Made by a program: the position numbers and the translations under genes | The notes under the pieces: generated by a model | The model's input: only the letters and a program-made list of their open reading frames with translations | Database searches by the model: none | Told to the model about the DNA's origin: nothing | Part shown: in pieces, positions 25,359 through 34,340 of the stretch | Numbering within the stretch: the stretch's first letter is position 1 | Layout of the letters: each line of letters starts with the position of its first letter | NCBI RefSeq assembly: GCF_003024155.1 | Contig: NZ_CP028136.1 | Location: 3,906,001-3,970,000 of the forward strand | Direction: 5' to 3' | Source of the DNA: Christiangramia fulva | GTDB taxonomy: Bacteria; Bacteroidota; Bacteroidia; Flavobacteriales; Flavobacteriaceae | DNA length: 64,000 nucleotides

Positions 25359-25850
25359 ATGAATTATTTAGGTTTAGATTCAACCAAAACTAAAAATACA
25401 GTTGAAGAATTAAACGTATTATTATCTGATTATCACTTATATTATCAAAAATTAAGGAATTTTCACTGGAATGTAATCGGAAAAAATTTCTTTGACCTTC
25501 ATGAGAAATTCGAAGAATTATATGACGATGCAAAACTGAAGGTGGATGAAATAGCGGAACGAATTCTTACACTTCGCCATGAACCTATGAGTAATCTCAG
25601 TGATTACCTGAAACATTCTAATTTAGAGGAGTCTGAGAGTGATATTACCGACAGTGAAATGATAGAAAGATTACTTCAGGATCACGGTCTTTTACTGAAA
25701 CAAATGAGAAAAGTAGTGAAAACTGCAGATGCAGCTGGTGATGAGGGAACTATTGATCTTATTGGTGGCTACATCAGGGAACTGGAAAAAACCAGCTGGA
25801 TGTTAGATGCCTGGAAAATGAAAACTTCCGAACATCATGAACCGGCTTAA
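25359..25850 (+). CDS. dps: Dps-family ferritin-like DNA protection protein
   Basis: Forms a 12-subunit iron-storing shell that protects DNA during starvation and oxidative stress. The ferroxidase ligands are visible as His36 in RNFHWNV, His48 in DLHEKFEELYDD, and Asp63/Glu67 in KVDEIAERIL. The spacing matches canonical Dps. The protein is 163 aa with an acidic, mostly helical sequence. The upstream spacer is AT rich and contains TAACTTTA, one base off the Bacteroidota -7 element. It precedes an MscS-type channel gene by 28 bp. Confidence 0.94.
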   Translation: MNYLGLDSTKTKNTVEELNVLLSDYHLYYQKLRNFHWNVIGKNFFDLHEKFEELYDDAKLKVDEIAERILTLRHEPMSNLSDYLKHSNLEESESDITDSEMIERLLQDHGLLLKQMRKVVKTADAAGDEGTIDLIGGYIRELEKTSWMLDAWKMKTSEHHEPA

Positions 25851-25878
25851 TTTCCGGTTTTCAACTTTATAAAATTAT

Positions 25879-26757
25879 ATGCAGGAATTTGACATTCAGG
25901 ATTCAGTAAAAGGCATCTGGGACAAATTAGGCGGATGGCTGGACTCAATAATAATAAATCTGCCTAATTTCTTTTTGGCGGTAATAGTTTTCATCATTTT
26001 TATCTTCATCGCGAAGTATGTGGGGAAAATTTTTGACCGCATCTTTAGAAACCAGATAAAACAGAATTCCATCAGGATGATGGCTATTAAAGTAATAAAA
26101 GCCATCATTATCATGGTGGGATTTTTTGTTGCTTTAGGCTTACTGAACCTCGATAAAGTTCTTACTTCTGTACTGGCTGGTGCCGGAGTTGTTGGTCTGG
26201 CGATAGGTCTGGCCTTACAGGGAACTTTAAATAATACTTTCTCAGGGGTTATTCTGAGTTTTCTGCCCGAAATCCAGATTGGCGACTGGGTAGAAACCAA
26301 CGGGTTTGCCGGCTCTGTGACTGAGATCAATCTTCGTAATATCGTGATCAAACAATCGGACAATAATTATGTGGTCATCCCTAATTCCAAGATCGTGGAA
26401 GAACCCTTTAAAAATTTTTCCCGCACGCCGCGGTCAAGGATATTTGTAAATTGTGGTGTGGGCTATAGTTCAGATCTTGAAATGGTAAGGGACCTTACCA
26501 CCAAAACCATTCAGGATAATTTTCCACAACGCGGAAATGAAGAAGTTGAATTCATGTACCAGGGATTTGGAGACAGTTCGATCAATTACGTGGTGAGATT
26601 TTGGGCCGATGTCACTAAAAACCGTGATATTTTAATCGCACAGCACAAAGCTATTATAGCAATCAAGAAAGCTTACGATGCGAATGGTGTCAATATTCCA
26701 TTCCCAATCAGAACTATCGATTTTAAAAATTCGCTTAATCTTGATAATAAAGGATAA
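25879..26757 (+). CDS. Small-conductance mechanosensitive channel (MscS family)
   Basis: A 292-aa MscS-like channel. There are three hydrophobic segments in the first half (about 30-50, 70-88, 95-130). The pore helix AGAGVVGLAIGLALQGTLNN is the Ala/Gly-rich TM3 of the family, followed by the beta domain with DWVETNGFAGSVTEINLR and VIPNSKIVEEP. It would release solutes under hypo-osmotic stress. It lies 28 bp after dps on the same strand and ends in front of a strong bidirectional terminator, so dps and this gene may form one unit. Confidence 0.93.
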   Translation: MQEFDIQDSVKGIWDKLGGWLDSIIINLPNFFLAVIVFIIFIFIAKYVGKIFDRIFRNQIKQNSIRMMAIKVIKAIIIMVGFFVALGLLNLDKVLTSVLAGAGVVGLAIGLALQGTLNNTFSGVILSFLPEIQIGDWVETNGFAGSVTEINLRNIVIKQSDNNYVVIPNSKIVEEPFKNFSRTPRSRIFVNCGVGYSSDLEMVRDLTTKTIQDNFPQRGNEEVEFMYQGFGDSSINYVVRFWADVTKNRDILIAQHKAIIAIKKAYDANGVNIPFPIRTIDFKNSLNLDNKG

Positions 26758-26799
26758 AAGACTTTCCAGTAAAATTTTAAGCTGAAAAGAATATTTTAA

Positions 26800-26858
26800 T
26801 CAGGCAAAACCTGTTTCCTTTTCTGATCACTTCAGATCTTGAAACAGGTTTTGCCTGA
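26800..26858. terminator. Bidirectional terminator hairpin
   Basis: Perfect 18-bp inverted repeat, TCAGGCAAAACCTGTTTC at 26800-26817 and its complement at 26841-26858, with a 23-nt loop and A/T tracts on both sides. It lies between the convergent MscS gene and the metallophosphoesterase fusion gene. Confidence 0.9.
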
Positions 26859-26879
26859 AAATTTAAAAATGGAATTTTC

Positions 26880-29800
26880 CTAAAATTTTAATCCGAGGCT
26901 AAAGGAAAAACGCGGCTGATCACCACCGCCGAAAAGACTGAATTTCCCCTGGATCGCTTCAGTTCCGTTTATCCAAAAACCTCCGCCGTAGCTGTCGTGC
27001 CAGCTATTGCTGTCTTCTCCTTCAACATACACGCGGCCAAGGTCATAACCTCCAAAAATTCCTATCTGCAACGGAAGAAAATTGGTTTTAATGGTATTGA
27101 AGCTATACCTGAGATCCGCACCCGTTCCTAAAGAACTTTTCCCGCTGAATCTTTCAAACCGGTATCCGCGCAACCCGGAAGAAGCGCCCATGGTCGCAGC
27201 CTGGTAAAATTCAAAATCATCTCCTAAATTGATGTGTGCATCCAGCCTTGTTTTTAATACCAGTTTCCGGTTTCGTGTCAGCGCGTTATAAAAACCGATA
27301 TAAGGTTTAAAATAACCGTAAAACCTGCTGGGATCGGCGGTATTTATTTTTCCGCCAATATTAAGTTCGAAGCGCATTCCCCGTGTGGGATTCAGAACAT
27401 GATCATAAGATTCGTATCGATAAAGCGCGTCAAGACCGGCAAAATATTTCCGGTCAAAAACATCAGAATTTGAAGTAGCATATTCTTCAGAAATAAAGCG
27501 GTTAGGCTCATCAGCCACTTTAATACTTTCAAAATTTGCCATATATCTGAATAGACTGCCAAAAGGCGTTTTATTGATAAATCCTCCCTCTACCCCTATT
27601 CTATTCATTCCTACCCTGTTGTAATCAAAACCTACATCTTCCGGATAGTTAGTTTCATTTCCGAAGCCAAAGAAATTGTCGCTCCAGTTGTTGTTGGTGA
27701 GATGCGCCCCAATAAGCAGGTTATAATTTCCCAGAATCGTGGCGAATTCTCCCTTATAATCGGCTTTTAAACCATTCGTTGCGGAATGATATTCCACTCC
27801 AAGAGTATGCTGTGAGGTAAAAGGATTTCGTTTGAACTTATTGATGGTTTTTATAAACTCAAGGCTGGCAACAAAATCTTCATCAGGATTAAAACCAAAA
27901 TCAGGCAAAATACTTCCCGAAGCATAGGTCTTTTTATCTTTATCGTAGGTATTTATTTCGTAATCATCGGTAAATCGAAATTTGGCATTACCGGCCTTTT
28001 CTATTGTGTTTGGCAGGGATTTATAATCGTATAACTTGAGTTTTTGATTGTTCTCAATTGAATAAATGTCATTATCGTGGCCGCCAATAATCCGAACAAA
28101 GATTTTACCCGGGCCCTTCCCGGTTACACTTATTTTATCATCATCGTCAAGAGCATAGATCCAGATCTCTTTTGTTTCCTTTGGTTTATATATCTTTTCG
28201 CTGAGGATTTCTGCTCGTTTTCCATCTTTCTTGCGGGAGATGGTAACTTTTGTTGTACCATCTGGAAGTCTTTGCACATCTACAAAATCATCTTTATCGG
28301 TGCCGGTTACAATGGCAAGTTTCGCCAGGTGTTTATAATATCTTTCGGCAATTTCGACGATATTATCGCGCCTGCCTTTAACGTTTTCTATGAGCTCCTG
28401 TGTGGCCTCTCCCCGCGTTTCTTTAGGCAATTGTTCAAAGGCTTTTTCAATTACTTCATCGGTCACATGCTCTTTGATGAACTTTGCCTGCTCTATCCAG
28501 GCTGCTTTTCCCGTATTCTGAATGAGCTGACGGTCAAGTCCCAGGGAAGCAATATTGAACCATTCCACATTTTTTATATCCTTTCCATAGACTGAAAACT
28601 GGTTCGCGAAACCGCTAATCGCGCGAAGGGTTCCAAAAAAGGCACCATCAAAATTTGAAAAAACCTGGTCTCTATCCCTGGGAATAGGTTCAAAAATATG
28701 TTTCCCATTATCTTTTTCAATTTCTGCCCAGCGCCACTGATCCTGATGACGGTCCCAATCACCAATGAGCATATCGAAAATCCGCGCACGCACATAAGCG
28801 GGTTCATCTAAGGTATATTTCTCATCCCGCCGTAATCTTTCAAGCATTCCGGAAGTACTTACAATATCATGGCCCGGGGCCCCAAAACTTTTATAATTTA
28901 TCCAGCCTTCTTCAGGCCTTTCAACCAGCATATAAATATCATCCCCCTGTACTGCATTATATTTTCCAAGGGCATCCTGTTTTGGCAAATAATATAATTC
29001 AGGGTTCGTGTGATAAACATGTGCCGCATCACTTAAAGTAGGAATGGTGAGAAAACCGTAAGGATGTGCGGCCGTATAAAAATCTCTCACCAGGTTCTCA
29101 GCGACAGTGTTATCCAGTTTATTCTCCACACTTTGATTTTTAAAAGCCACACTTTGTAGAAATCTCAAGGCATCTTTTCTCACCCTTCTCATATTGTATT
29201 CCCTACCAAGACTGTCTTTTAATCTCAGCGAAACAGTTTGGTGACCACCGCCTTCCCTCACGACTTCAAGGCCTCCGTGAAGAGTATCAAGATCGGCAAC
29301 CGGCAAGGTGACATTGGTGGCATAGAGTTTTCGATAACGTTCTCCCCACACCGTATGATGAACTGCGCCTTTTCCCGAACCCGCTTCTTCTTCAGAATAA
29401 ATAGAAGCCGTCATTGTTTTAGGAAAATGATCAGGATAATCTTTAACCTTGTATGGAATGGGTGTTTTAAAAATTTCTTTCCGGTACAAAAGTTTTGCTT
29501 TATTGTCTTCGTTACCGTAGTAACTTATCCATGAAGAGCCATCTTTAAAAACATCCAAAACGGCAAAGCCCTGACCGTTATATGCAAAAAGGCCGTCATT
29601 GCTAAGTGAAACATAGGTGGCCTTTGAGCCCGCGCCAGAAACAACCTGGTGAATGCTGTCATGTTCAATATACTGCAGGGTATGCTCATGACCAGAAACA
29701 AAGATGATACGTTCTTTACTTCCGCTGCTGGCTATGGCTTCAAGGCGGTTTGCCAGGGATTTATAGCGGTTATTCTGCGCATCCTGTATAGAGACCCCGC

Positions 29801-30605
29801 CGGTAGTACGAATAAGTGTGGCCAGGGATCCCAAAATGGGAATTGGGATTTTTTTCTGCGACGGATAAAGGTGCCGGTCAAAGTTATATTGTCCCCCATG
29901 AACCCCATTGGTATATAGCGGATGGTGGAGCGCAATAATGATGGTTTTATTCTGATTTTTTTTGATCTCTGATTGTAATTCCAAAAACATGGCTTCCCTG
30001 GTTTTTAACTGACAGCCATCGTTAATAGTGGGATTGCGATCCCAGTCTTCCAAATACCACTGGGAATCTATTACGAGCAACTGGATGTTATCAGAAATAT
30101 CTACCGATTGAAAACCGCAACCAACTTCTGGTATCCATTGCAGGGAATCGCCGTAAGTTTCTTTCAAATAATTTTTCTGTCTTCGTAAACCTGCGAGTTT
30201 TTTATTGTACCAGCCGTGATTTCCAGGAATAAAAATAACATGACCTTCATAATTTTCAATAGCATCCAGTTGAGCGTCCAACCGGTATTCTGAAGCCTCA
30301 CGACCGGGAGCATTTTTTACGGGCATTCCGGCGGGATAAATATTATCACCAAGAAAAATGGTATAATTTTCAGGTTTATGAACCGAATCCAGGAAGCTCT
30401 TTAAAGCCAGTAAGCCAAGGGAAGTTCCACCCGGAGGAGAATATCCGGCGTCGCCCACCAGGTAGAATGACTTTTCTATTTCTTTATTTTGAGGATAACC
30501 AAAATTTGAATGTGGCTCACCTTCACGATATTGCGGATGTACTGTAGAACAGGAAAAAACGACTATTAGTACTGCGAAAGCAGCTAAAAGGTTAAATCTT
30601 TTCAT
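26880..30605 (-). CDS. Metallophosphoesterase / kinase-like / outer-membrane barrel fusion lipoprotein
   Basis: A 1241-aa protein with three parts. The N-terminus is a lipoprotein-type signal ending VVFSC (Cys19). A calcineurin-like phosphoesterase follows: GDAGY (51), GDNIYP (86-91), GNHGW (128), HHPLYTNG (226), GHEH (304-307), so all metal ligands are present. A middle region of about 400 residues contains MLIGDWDRHQDQWRW (around 610-624) and PIPRDRDQVF. The last ~350 residues look like an Omp85/surface-antigen beta-barrel (TRGMRFELNIGG; SSGLRGYRFERF; FGGGDQPRFSFSLGLKF). It is probably an outer-membrane phosphatase; the substrate is unknown. The phosphoesterase-barrel combination is known in Bacteroidota; the kinase-like reading of the middle part is my inference. 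Confidence 0.85.
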   Translation of the reverse strand: MKRFNLLAAFAVLIVVFSCSTVHPQYREGEPHSNFGYPQNKEIEKSFYLVGDAGYSPPGGTSLGLLALKSFLDSVHKPENYTIFLGDNIYPAGMPVKNAPGREASEYRLDAQLDAIENYEGHVIFIPGNHGWYNKKLAGLRRQKNYLKETYGDSLQWIPEVGCGFQSVDISDNIQLLVIDSQWYLEDWDRNPTINDGCQLKTREAMFLELQSEIKKNQNKTIIIALHHPLYTNGVHGGQYNFDRHLYPSQKKIPIPILGSLATLIRTTGGVSIQDAQNNRYKSLANRLEAIASSGSKERIIFVSGHEHTLQYIEHDSIHQVVSGAGSKATYVSLSNDGLFAYNGQGFAVLDVFKDGSSWISYYGNEDNKAKLLYRKEIFKTPIPYKVKDYPDHFPKTMTASIYSEEEAGSGKGAVHHTVWGERYRKLYATNVTLPVADLDTLHGGLEVVREGGGHQTVSLRLKDSLGREYNMRRVRKDALRFLQSVAFKNQSVENKLDNTVAENLVRDFYTAAHPYGFLTIPTLSDAAHVYHTNPELYYLPKQDALGKYNAVQGDDIYMLVERPEEGWINYKSFGAPGHDIVSTSGMLERLRRDEKYTLDEPAYVRARIFDMLIGDWDRHQDQWRWAEIEKDNGKHIFEPIPRDRDQVFSNFDGAFFGTLRAISGFANQFSVYGKDIKNVEWFNIASLGLDRQLIQNTGKAAWIEQAKFIKEHVTDEVIEKAFEQLPKETRGEATQELIENVKGRRDNIVEIAERYYKHLAKLAIVTGTDKDDFVDVQRLPDGTTKVTISRKKDGKRAEILSEKIYKPKETKEIWIYALDDDDKISVTGKGPGKIFVRIIGGHDNDIYSIENNQKLKLYDYKSLPNTIEKAGNAKFRFTDDYEINTYDKDKKTYASGSILPDFGFNPDEDFVASLEFIKTINKFKRNPFTSQHTLGVEYHSATNGLKADYKGEFATILGNYNLLIGAHLTNNNWSDNFFGFGNETNYPEDVGFDYNRVGMNRIGVEGGFINKTPFGSLFRYMANFESIKVADEPNRFISEEYATSNSDVFDRKYFAGLDALYRYESYDHVLNPTRGMRFELNIGGKINTADPSRFYGYFKPYIGFYNALTRNRKLVLKTRLDAHINLGDDFEFYQAATMGASSGLRGYRFERFSGKSSLGTGADLRYSFNTIKTNFLPLQIGIFGGYDLGRVYVEGEDSNSWHDSYGGGFWINGTEAIQGKFSLFGGGDQPRFSFSLGLKF

Positions 30606-30661
30606 AAAGAAGTTTGGTTGAAATTTTTTGTATTTTGGTAATCATTCTAACGAAGCCTAAT

Positions 30662-31846
30662 ATGAACAACCTTATTGAGAAAGCCGATAAATTTGTAGAA
30701 GATCTATTTAAGGAAAAGCTGCCCAATACCTTTATTTATCATAATTATCAACATACCCTGAGAGTAGTTAAAAGTACTAAAGAAATTATCGATAATTCTG
30801 AAATTAATGTTAAAGAGGAAGAGCCGTTATTACTGGCCGCATGGCTGCATGACACCGGTTATACACAGGCATATCGAGGTCATGAAAAAAAGAGCGCTGA
30901 AATTGCCGAATCCTTTCTGAAAAAAAATAATGCCACACCAGAACTAATAGAAAAGGTAAAACAGTATATAATGGCTACTAACTTCAACTCCCAACCAAAA
31001 GGTCTGGAAGAAGAGATCATCAGGGATGCCGACTCTTCACATTTTGGAAAGGATTATTTTGAAGAAACCAGTGAGCTTTTGCGGCAGGAACTGGAAATGC
31101 ATAATATTAAAAATTTCACCAATAGCGAATGGTTACAGGAAAACATAAGGGTATTGACCGAAAAACATCAGTATTATACTGATTATGCCATAAAAGAATG
31201 GCAGCCAAAAAAGGAAGAAAATCTTCTCGAGCTTATCGAAAGTAAACATAAACGCGAAAAAAAGTTAAAAAAGGAAGAGCATAAGGCCCGTATGAAGGCC
31301 AAATTTAAAAATGACAATCCAGAAAGAAGTATTCAAACCCTCTTTCGTATTACCCTAAGAAACCATATTAAATTAAGTGATATAGCTGATACCAAAGCGA
31401 ATATTCTACTCTCGGTGAATGCCATCATTATTTCGCTGGCCATTGCGAACCTCATTCCAAAACTTGAAGCGGCATCAAATAAACACCTTCTTATTCCATC
31501 CCTGATCTTAATCCTTTTCAGCGTTGCCTCTGTGATCCTTTCCATTATGTCTACACGGCCCAATGTAACGAGTGGCGAATTCACCAGGGATCAGGTTAAA
31601 AACAGGGAAGTAAACCTGCTTTTTTTCGGAAATTATCATAAAATGCCTTTTGATCAGTTCAAATGGGCCATAAATGAATTGATGGAAGACAAAGATTATG
31701 TATATGAAATGCTAATGCTGGACCTTCATCTTCTTGGGAAAGTCCTCCATAAAAAATACCTGCTGCTAAGGCTTACTTATACCGTATTTATGGTAGGAAT
31801 AATTATTTCGGTAATTGCTTTTATCCTCGCTTTTTACCTAATGTAG
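30662..31846 (+). CDS. HD phosphohydrolase fused to PycTM (Pycsar-effector-like) membrane domain
   Basis: With ATG at 30662 the protein is 394 aa. Residues 1-190 form an HD domain: His27/His31 in IYHNYQHTLRV, the HD pair in AAWLHDTGY (63-64), and Asp122/124 in RDADSSHFG. After a charged Lys/Glu linker, residues about 222-394 match the PycTM/DUF5706 domain: TLRNHIKLSDIADTKANILL, then two membrane segments and a third near the C-terminus. PycTM proteins are membrane effectors of the Pycsar phage-defence system, triggered by cyclic pyrimidines. No cyclase is nearby, so a defence role is unproven. The start at 30614 is rejected as upstream of any ATG. The 3' end overlaps the convergent GAF gene by 9 bp. 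Confidence 0.85.
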   Translation: MNNLIEKADKFVEDLFKEKLPNTFIYHNYQHTLRVVKSTKEIIDNSEINVKEEEPLLLAAWLHDTGYTQAYRGHEKKSAEIAESFLKKNNATPELIEKVKQYIMATNFNSQPKGLEEEIIRDADSSHFGKDYFEETSELLRQELEMHNIKNFTNSEWLQENIRVLTEKHQYYTDYAIKEWQPKKEENLLELIESKHKREKKLKKEEHKARMKAKFKNDNPERSIQTLFRITLRNHIKLSDIADTKANILLSVNAIIISLAIANLIPKLEAASNKHLLIPSLILILFSVASVILSIMSTRPNVTSGEFTRDQVKNREVNLLFFGNYHKMPFDQFKWAINELMEDKDYVYEMLMLDLHLLGKVLHKKYLLLRLTYTVFMVGIIISVIAFILAFYLM

Positions 31847-34204
31847 TTCTTCCATAAGATCTTCATAGGTGATGGTTTCATTGCTTTCTCCGGAATGCGG
31901 GGAATAGAGAATATTAACGCGTATCGCTTTTAACCCAACCACTCCCTGGACATCTTCTAGTTCCAGTAATTCCACTTCATCCCCCAGGTAATTTTTGGCC
32001 TGGAGGTATTTTATATATTGAAGATATTCCCCTTCATCGCTCGGCTGTGAATAGACAATGGTCATTTTCCCCTTTTGGGTCACCCGCTCTTCGGTCCCCT
32101 TCACAAAAGCTTTATCTATTCTTTTCTTAATGATCTCGTACCTCGCGTTATAGGTGCCGTCCACATCAAATTTTTTCTCGTCCATGCGATAACGAATGCT
32201 CATAGTACTGTTATAGACCAAAATAAGCGAGGCGGCATCTAACTGAATAGGAGTACTTTCCTGTAATTCATAAAAACGATTTTCCATTTCACACATGGTA
32301 CTTAACTGCCATAACCTCAAATTAAAAAGATAGACCTTATTGAAAGGTTTCTTATTGACCATAGAAGCTCCTATATAAATATTATGGTCAACTCCGTCAG
32401 TTTTGTATCTTTCAAAATAATGCGGATATATTTTTTGAGCCTGAACCTGTTTTTTATCAATATACCGCGACATGGTACGATTGATCTGCTGAACGGTCTC
32501 ATCGTATTTTTTTCGGTGATTATAGACAATGCCCGTTTCAGGGTTTAGTTTTTCCTTATATTCCTTGACCATTTTCCTGATCTCATCAGACTGCTGCTTT
32601 AAATGGCTCATTAAAGGATTGACTTCTTTCTGAAGCAGGTTAAAAACCTTCTGTTCACTACTGGCATTGAGTTTTTGCTCAAGTTCTTCCTTAAATTCGG
32701 AAATGCGGTATTTTACCTGATCATAAATAGGTAACTCTTCTATTTTATAGGCTTCATCAATGATGTTCAAAATTAATTGCAGCTGGTCGAGCAGGTCTTT
32801 CTGGATCGCGTCATTACGAGCTTCTGAAGAGGCTACAATATCGATCTGCCCATACAGCGGATACACATCTTTAAAACTGATATCTTTAAAAGAAGCCAGT
32901 CCGTCTTTATCCATGTCCTTAATGAACTTTTTCGCCTCTCTTTCAAAAACCCAGAGAACACTGGGATGTATTGAGGTACACTCGCTCTGTATTACCGCTT
33001 TTATACGGTTTTCAAAATCATTTCGGTTACGCTCTACCGTCGAGACGATATACGGAAGGATATCATTTAATTTAATGGCATTAATAGAATTCAGCTCATT
33101 TTTTCGCTCAGAAACCAGCTCCAAAACACCAAGCAACTTTCCATTTTTCGCAACCGGGGCCAGGAGACAGCTTTTCACATTATTTTTTTTCAGGTTCTTT
33201 GCCAGCAGATTATCATTGTTCTTTACGTAAGAATCTACATTTGAAATTGTGAAAAAAGTGTTCTTATTGATAAGCTTTTGAAAACCCTCTTCACAGATTC
33301 CCGTACTGCAATCATTCACGAGTTCGTCATCCAAAATAAAACTGTTGGCCTCTTCATTATTCATCCTTTCAAAGATCATATCGCGAGGATTAAAAACAGT
33401 AAAACCTACACGCAGATCAGAAATTTTATAAATAGACCGGAATATTTCTTCCAGTTTATGCAATTCTTCGGCTTCATTCACCTCTTCAAAAAGGAGCGTT
33501 GTTTTTAATTCGGAAATGGCATCATCTATAGTGACATCGGTTAAATTGAGAACTGTAAAACCTTTGAAAGTGTAGCTTTTTGGCGGAATTTTTTCTTTCC
33601 AAATTTCTACTTCGTTCACATTTTGCACAAGAAGGTCCACATCTTGTTGAGTGATTTTTGGAGCATCATCTGCCGGAATAATTTCTACAAAATCTGCGTT
33701 TATGGCAATACGATAATGTTTGATAATTCCGTCCTCATCTGGAATATCGTAATAAAGAGGACGGGAAATATCAAATTCATAGCCATAATATTGCTTAAGT
33801 ATTTGAATGCAGGCAAAAATGTAGATATTATCATCATCAATATTACGCAAATCAAGTTCAAAATCGTCACCGGCGGTTTTCAGGATCTGCCTGAAACGCC
33901 TTGAAGAATTGAAAATAATATTATGAAAAGGCACAGAAGCGGCTTTGATCTCATTCTTGGTAAGAATACATGGGAAAAGATCATTCAGCAGCACCTTTAT
34001 GGGTTCCTTATATTTTTTTAACAGTTTTAGATCTGTGAAACCTTCTTTTAGCTCCGGAAATTGAGAAACATGTTCAAGCACTTTCTCTGTATATTCTCTG
34101 GAAATGTCGCTTTTTATATTACCTATTTCCTTTTCGTATTGCTCCAGGACCTTGTGAAAACTTATCTGGATATCGAAAGGAAAATCTTTCAACTTTTGCT
34201 TCAT
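31838..34204 (-). CDS. Large GAF-domain protein
   Basis: A 788-aa, probably cytoplasmic protein. A GAF-like sensor domain is visible around 255-390 (FEEVNEAEELHKLEEIFRSI; SCLLAPVAKNGKLLGVLELV). The N-terminal ~250 residues and the C-terminal ~400 residues, rich in coiled-coil-forming Glu/Lys/Gln stretches (LNASSEQKVFNLLQKEVNPL), belong to no family I recognise. There is no histidine kinase, HTH or EAL/GGDEF output. It is convergent with the HD-PycTM gene, overlapping by 9 bp. A role as a small-molecule sensor, perhaps of cyclic nucleotides, is possible but only from the GAF domain. Confidence 0.72.
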   Translation of the reverse strand: MKQKLKDFPFDIQISFHKVLEQYEKEIGNIKSDISREYTEKVLEHVSQFPELKEGFTDLKLLKKYKEPIKVLLNDLFPCILTKNEIKAASVPFHNIIFNSSRRFRQILKTAGDDFELDLRNIDDDNIYIFACIQILKQYYGYEFDISRPLYYDIPDEDGIIKHYRIAINADFVEIIPADDAPKITQQDVDLLVQNVNEVEIWKEKIPPKSYTFKGFTVLNLTDVTIDDAISELKTTLLFEEVNEAEELHKLEEIFRSIYKISDLRVGFTVFNPRDMIFERMNNEEANSFILDDELVNDCSTGICEEGFQKLINKNTFFTISNVDSYVKNNDNLLAKNLKKNNVKSCLLAPVAKNGKLLGVLELVSERKNELNSINAIKLNDILPYIVSTVERNRNDFENRIKAVIQSECTSIHPSVLWVFEREAKKFIKDMDKDGLASFKDISFKDVYPLYGQIDIVASSEARNDAIQKDLLDQLQLILNIIDEAYKIEELPIYDQVKYRISEFKEELEQKLNASSEQKVFNLLQKEVNPLMSHLKQQSDEIRKMVKEYKEKLNPETGIVYNHRKKYDETVQQINRTMSRYIDKKQVQAQKIYPHYFERYKTDGVDHNIYIGASMVNKKPFNKVYLFNLRLWQLSTMCEMENRFYELQESTPIQLDAASLILVYNSTMSIRYRMDEKKFDVDGTYNARYEIIKKRIDKAFVKGTEERVTQKGKMTIVYSQPSDEGEYLQYIKYLQAKNYLGDEVELLELEDVQGVVGLKAIRVNILYSPHSGESNETITYEDLMEELH

Positions 34205-34313
34205 AACCCGATAATTTAGATAAAAATAAATTTAAATAAAGGCCTAAAGTGGCTGTAACAAAGAAATTAACAATATTTTATTAAATCGGCATGACTATGA
34301 AAAAGGAGTTCTT

Positions 34314-34321
34314 TACTTTTG
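34314..34321 (+). promoter_or_regulatory. Bacteroidota -7 promoter element (TACTTTTG)
   Basis: Exact match to TAnnTTTG, 20 bp before the ATG of the TlpA-like gene, giving a short leader. Confidence 0.6.
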
Positions 34322-34340
34322 TGAAAAATAAATTTTAAGA

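Noticed and set aside
28077..28595. Plus-strand open frame of 172 codons
   Set aside because: It is the antisense shadow of the phosphoesterase fusion gene, with aromatic-rich sequence and no motif.
30662..34204. Complete Pycsar defence system
   Set aside because: No pyrimidine cyclase gene is adjacent; only the effector-type domain is present, fused to HD.
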